Source of the DNA: Miniimonas arenae
GTDB lineage: Bacteria; Actinomycetota; Actinomycetes; Actinomycetales; Beutenbergiaceae
Assembly (NCBI RefSeq): GCF_006351005.1
Contig: NZ_VENP01000035.1
Coordinates: forward strand, 1-36,021
Direction: 5' to 3'
DNA: 36,021 nucleotides
The notes beneath the pieces are model-generated. The model ran no database searches. It saw nothing but the letters and a program-made list of their open reading frames with translations, and was not told the origin of the DNA. Positions 33,136-36,021 of this stretch are shown here, piece by piece (position 1 is the stretch's first letter; every line of letters begins with the position of its first letter). The translations under genes and the position numbers were made by a program.

Positions 33136-33551
33136 CGGGCACCGTCGGGGTCGACGGCTCCCGGCTGCTCGTCGCGCTCCTCGCGCTCGCCGTCGGGCGC
33201 GTCGTGCTCGAGGTGAGGCTCGCCGTCGGGCGCCTCGTACTCCGCGGGCTCGTCGAGGGAGGCGCCCTCGGCCACCATGCTCTCGGGGACGTCCTCGGCG
33301 CCGTGCGCGATGCCCGCGTCGCGCTCGCTGCGCACGGACTCGGCGTCACGCTGCGCCGCGGCGTGGAGCTCCTCCGCGCTGCGGGGGTTGGACGACTCGG
33401 CGGCCATGACGTGCGCCTCGCCCTCGAGCCAGTCCTGCGCGACCTGACCCTCGTCGAGGGCGGGGGTGGTCGGCGGGGTCGCCGCCTGCTCGCCGTCGTG
33501 CTGCTCGCCGTCGAACGGCTCCGCGTGGTCGTACCGACCGGTGCTGCTCAT
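33132..33551 (-). CDS. Acidic hydrophilic protein, first gene of the NRAMP-like operon
   Basis: A 139-residue highly acidic, probably disordered soluble protein. Asp/Glu-rich stretches (EPFDGEQHDGEQ, EYEAPDGEPHLEHDAPDGER, EERDEQPGAVDPDG) flank a short predicted helix (RSAEELHAAAQRDAESVRSE). No domain is recognised and its function is unknown. ATG 33551 has GGAGAGGC-like bases upstream. The stop overlaps the lipoprotein start (33132-33135). Acidity plus operon could mean metal or Mg2+ binding, but this is speculation. Confidence 0.65.
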   Translation of the reverse strand: MSSTGRYDHAEPFDGEQHDGEQAATPPTTPALDEGQVAQDWLEGEAHVMAAESSNPRSAEELHAAAQRDAESVRSERDAGIAHGAEDVPESMVAEGASLDEPAEYEAPDGEPHLEHDAPDGEREERDEQPGAVDPDGAR

Positions 33552-33770
33552 GCTGACCGCCTCTCCTGGAATCGCCGGAGCGGACCGGCACGCTCGTCGG
33601 GCCGGCGGAACGTCTCAGTGGCGCTCACTCTGGCACGCACGCCTCGGGTGCGCCACCAACGACCCACCCGCGGAAGGGAACGACACCGCAGGTGAGCGCG
33701 GGGTTGGTCGGAGTGGCGCCGTCGCACAGAAGCGGTCCGGCGCGCACCGGTCGACGTGGACAATGGGCGT
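33552..33770. promoter_or_regulatory. Divergent promoter region: NRAMP-like operon / GAF-ANTAR gene
   Basis: About 219 bp separates the start of the minus-strand five-gene operon from the plus-strand GAF-ANTAR gene, so both promoters must lie here. Candidate GGAAC-type motifs (GGAACG near 33608 and GGGAACGAC near 33678) occur but without a well-spaced partner, so I do not assign a sigma factor. Confidence 0.4.
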
Positions 33771-34478
33771 ATGGACGACATCGCCGAGGTCATCTCCTCG
33801 CTCGAGTCAGCCGTACGCGAGATGGACGAGGCGCTCACGAGCGAGCAGGTGCTCGAGGTGGCCGTCGACTGGTGCCAGAGCCTCGTGCCGGGCTGCCAGA
33901 TGGCCGGGGTCACCCTGCGCCGGCGCCGCGGCAGGGTGGAGTCGGTGGCGCCGTCGGACGCCGCCGTCGAGCGGTGCGACGCCCTGCAGTACGACCTGGC
34001 CGAGGGCCCGTGCCTCGACGCGATCACCGACGAGCTCGCGATCCGATCGGGCGACGTCGGCACCGACGAGCGCTGGCCGCAGTGGGGGCCGCGCGCCGCC
34101 GAGGCCGAAGGCATCGCGGGCATGCTGAGCATCCGGCTCTTCAGCGGCACCAAGGTGCACGGGGCGCTCAACCTGTACTCGCGCGAGGTCGACGCGTTCG
34201 ACTCCGAGGCGACCGACGTGGCGCGCGTCCTGTCCACTCACGTCTCGGTCGCGCTCCGCGCGATGCAGGCCGACGAGGACCTCCGCATCGCCGTCGACAG
34301 CCGCAACCTCATCGGCCAGGCGCAGGGCATCCTCATGGAGCGCTTCTCGCTGCAGTCCGACGGTGCGTTCGCGGTGCTGTCGCGCATCTCGCAGGACCGC
34401 AACCTGCGCCTCATCGACGTCGCCGAGCACGTGGTGACGCGGCGCACGCTGCCGGACGGCGGCGGCGCGCACGACTGA
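33771..34478 (+). CDS. GAF and ANTAR domain-containing regulator
   Basis: A 235-residue regulator. An N-terminal GAF-type sensor domain (residues ~10-160: VLEVAVDWCQSLVPGCQMAG, LQYDLAEGPCLDAITDE, SIRLFSGTKVHGALNLYS) is followed by an ANTAR RNA-binding domain at the C terminus (VDSRNLIGQAQGILMERFSL, GAFAVLSRISQDRNLRLIDV, AEHVV). ANTAR proteins bind dual-hexaloop RNA to prevent termination. ATG 33771 fits the family; GTG 33756 is an alternative. The gene is divergent from the NRAMP-like operon and could regulate it or a distant target. Confidence 0.93.
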   Translation: MDDIAEVISSLESAVREMDEALTSEQVLEVAVDWCQSLVPGCQMAGVTLRRRRGRVESVAPSDAAVERCDALQYDLAEGPCLDAITDELAIRSGDVGTDERWPQWGPRAAEAEGIAGMLSIRLFSGTKVHGALNLYSREVDAFDSEATDVARVLSTHVSVALRAMQADEDLRIAVDSRNLIGQAQGILMERFSLQSDGAFAVLSRISQDRNLRLIDVAEHVVTRRTLPDGGGAHD

Positions 34479-34487
34479 CGTCCCGGT

Positions 34488-34507
34488 GCCCCGCTGAGCA
34501 CGGGGGC
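34488..34507. terminator. Possible bidirectional terminator
   Basis: Between the convergent GAF-ANTAR and dehydrogenase genes, GCCCCG (34488-34493) pairs with CGGGG plus one bulged base and C at 34501-34507, enclosing CTGAGCA. The hairpin is short but positioned to stop both transcripts. Confidence 0.4.
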
Positions 34508-34511
34508 GCTC

Positions 34512-35705
34512 TCAGCGCGTCGGGTCGAGGACGACCTTGATGCAGCCGTCCTCCTTCTTCTGGAACGTCCGGTAGTACTGCGGCGCCTCGCTCAGCCCGA
34601 CGCGGTGGGTGCGCAGATCGAGCACGCCCAGCGGGTCGTCCGTCCGCGCGACGATATCGCGCAGCTCGTCGGTCCAGCGCCGCACGTTCGCCTGCCCCAT
34701 CCGGACGCTGACCTGCTTGTCGAACATCTGCATGAGGTTGAGCGGGGTCGCGGCGCCGCCGTACACCCCGCTGATCGACACAGTCCCGCCGCGCCGCACG
34801 AGGCTGAAGGCGAGGTCGAGCACGGCCGTGCGGTCGCTGCCGGCGTTCTCGGTCATGGCGCGGCCCAGCGCGTCGGGGAGCAGGCCCGCCATGCTCTGCG
34901 CGACGGAGGCGACCGGCGAGCCATGCGCCTCCATCCCGACGGCGTCGACCACCGAGTCCGGACCGCGACCCTGGGTCAGGTCCAGCACGCGCTCGAGCAC
35001 CTCGGCCGGGTTCGCGCCGTCGAGCACCGTCACGCCGTGGCGCGCGGCCATCTCACGGCGCTCGGGCACGAGGTCGACGCCGATCACCTGTCCGGCGCCG
35101 CGGAACAGCCCGACCCGCGCGGCCATCTGCCCGATCGGGCCGAGTCCGAGCACGACGAGCGTTCCGCCGTCGGGCACGGCCGCGTACTCCACGCCCTGCC
35201 ACGCCGTCGGCAGCACGTCGGAGAGGTAGAGGTAGCGCTCGTCGGGCTCGTCGTCGCTCGGCACGACGACCGGGCCGTAGTCGGCGTGCGGGACGCGCAG
35301 GTACTGCGCCTGCCCGCCCGGGACGCTGCCGTACATCGAGGTGAAGCCGAACAGCGCGGCACCCTTGCCCTGCTCGGTCACCTGAGTGGTCTCGCACTGG
35401 CTCTGCAGCCCGGCCGTGCACATGAAGCACCGGCCGCACGCGATGCCGAACGGCACGACGACGCGGTCGCCGACCTGCAGGTTGCCGACCTCGGGCCCGA
35501 CCTCCCGCACCACGCCCATGGCCTCGTGGCCGAGGACGTCGCCGGGTTCGAGGTACATGCCGAGCAGACGGTACAGGTGCAGGTCGGAGCCGCAGATGGC
35601 GGTGGAGGTCACCTCGATGACGGCGTCGGTCGGCACCTGGATCGTCGGATCGGGCACGGTCTCGACGCTGACGTTCTCGCGGCCTTGCCAGGTGACTGCA
35701 CGCAT
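34512..35705 (-). CDS. Zinc-dependent alcohol dehydrogenase, formaldehyde-dehydrogenase-like
   Basis: A 397-residue medium-chain dehydrogenase. The catalytic zinc ligands are C38 (AICGSDLH) and H60-E61 (GHEAMG). The structural zinc is held by C90, C93, C96 and C104 (CGRCFMCTAGLQSQC). The NAD loop is GLGPIG with an acidic residue after the second strand (VIGVDLVPERREMAARHGV). An insert of ~20 residues in the C-terminal half (ASVAQSMAGLLPDALGRAMT) matches the glutathione-independent formaldehyde dehydrogenase-like subgroup, though the real substrate is uncertain. The start ATG 35705 opens into a 241-bp region divergent from a lipoprotein gene. Confidence 0.92.
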   Translation of the reverse strand: MRAVTWQGRENVSVETVPDPTIQVPTDAVIEVTSTAICGSDLHLYRLLGMYLEPGDVLGHEAMGVVREVGPEVGNLQVGDRVVVPFGIACGRCFMCTAGLQSQCETTQVTEQGKGAALFGFTSMYGSVPGGQAQYLRVPHADYGPVVVPSDDEPDERYLYLSDVLPTAWQGVEYAAVPDGGTLVVLGLGPIGQMAARVGLFRGAGQVIGVDLVPERREMAARHGVTVLDGANPAEVLERVLDLTQGRGPDSVVDAVGMEAHGSPVASVAQSMAGLLPDALGRAMTENAGSDRTAVLDLAFSLVRRGGTVSISGVYGGAATPLNLMQMFDKQVSVRMGQANVRRWTDELRDIVARTDDPLGVLDLRTHRVGLSEAPQYYRTFQKKEDGCIKVVLDPTR

Positions 35706-35946
35706 CCCGCACTCCCTCGATCAGGGCGTCCTCGCCCGTGGTCTCGGGCCAGCGGTCTCGACCCGTGCTGAGTATTGCACGGCTCGGGCCGGCTCGGTGC
35801 TTTCGCCTCATGGGGCCGCCCGCCGGAATCCCGAACGTGACGGTGGCGCGGTCTGCGCTTTGCGTGCACACTGCGAACCACAGGCGCTCGAGACGAGTGG
35901 CGCTCCGGCGGACACCGCAGTGTCCGACATCGTCGAGGAGCCCGCC

Positions 35947-36021
35947 ATGCAACGCCACACCCTTCGTCGTTCCGCCGCGGCCGCCGCCGCGCTCTGCCTG
36001 ACCGGCACGCTCGCGGCCTGC
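35947..36021 (+). CDS. Start of a lipoprotein gene (3' end outside window)
   Basis: ATG 35947 follows GAGGAG (ribosome binding site) at about 35935-35940. The 25 codons visible read MQRHTLRRSAAAAAALCLTG then TLAAC, a signal peptide with a perfect lipobox (LAAC) ending at the window edge. The product is therefore a surface lipoprotein, perhaps a substrate-binding protein, but nothing of the mature part is visible. Confidence 0.8.
   Translation, partial: MQRHTLRRSAAAAAALCLTGTLAAC

Noticed and set aside
35706-35946. A promoter with TGCAATACT-like -10 for the dehydrogenase near 35770-35780
   Set aside because: No convincing -35 at proper spacing, so it is not listed as a feature.

Overview
The window is chromosomal DNA from a very GC-rich actinobacterium. 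The gene order clpS – DUF2017 – murI – metallo-hydrolase – (ppc) – rph – rdgB, with nicotinate phosphoribosyltransferase read away from clpS, plus DUF3039, GPP34, DUF4916, GAF-ANTAR and an actinobacterial-type HU, point to the Micrococcales. A Cellulomonas/Promicromonospora-like genus is my best guess (inference, not tested).

Left edge (1–440): the last ~120 codons of a large serine recombinase run into the 3' end of a tRNA-His(GTG) gene, so the window starts at one end of an integrated element. Region 0.5–5.8 kb holds small accessory genes: a VIT1/CCC1-like membrane protein, a Rho-N-like protein, a DUF6328 membrane protein, a FUSC exporter remnant, a Nudix-like DUF4916 protein, a YbaK-type deacylase, a GPP34 protein and an NAD-dependent epimerase. 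Region 5.8–9.8 kb carries, on the minus strand, an ABC-F ATPase with an APH-fold kinase 7 bp upstream, and a dicarboxylate/amino-acid symporter whose normally invariant NMDGT motif is degenerate. A transglutaminase-like gene follows on the plus strand.

Region 10.8–17.9 kb is the housekeeping core on the minus strand: clpS, DUF2017, murI, an Rv1339-like metallo-hydrolase, ppc, rph and rdgB. Plus-strand fixC, fixX and pncB follow (17.9–20.9 kb), then a minus-strand helicase/DUF3039 pair, a two-gene ABC exporter and HU (21–26.4 kb). A tandem pair of fluoride channels (fluC/crcB), a small membrane protein, a frameshifted second VIT1-like gene and an SDR dehydrogenase fill 26.9–30.5 kb.

Region 30.5–33.6 kb is a tightly packed five-gene minus-strand operon in which every junction is a 4-bp overlap. 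It encodes an acidic protein, a lipoprotein, an NRAMP-like transporter with a non-canonical metal site, and two small PRC-barrel proteins. The end of the window holds a GAF-ANTAR regulator, a zinc alcohol/formaldehyde dehydrogenase and the first codons of a lipoprotein.

The two observations I rate most worth following are this non-canonical NRAMP/PRC-barrel operon and a family of helically phased 21–22-bp repeats built on TCGCGA. The repeats lie immediately downstream of genes at three separate intergenic sites.
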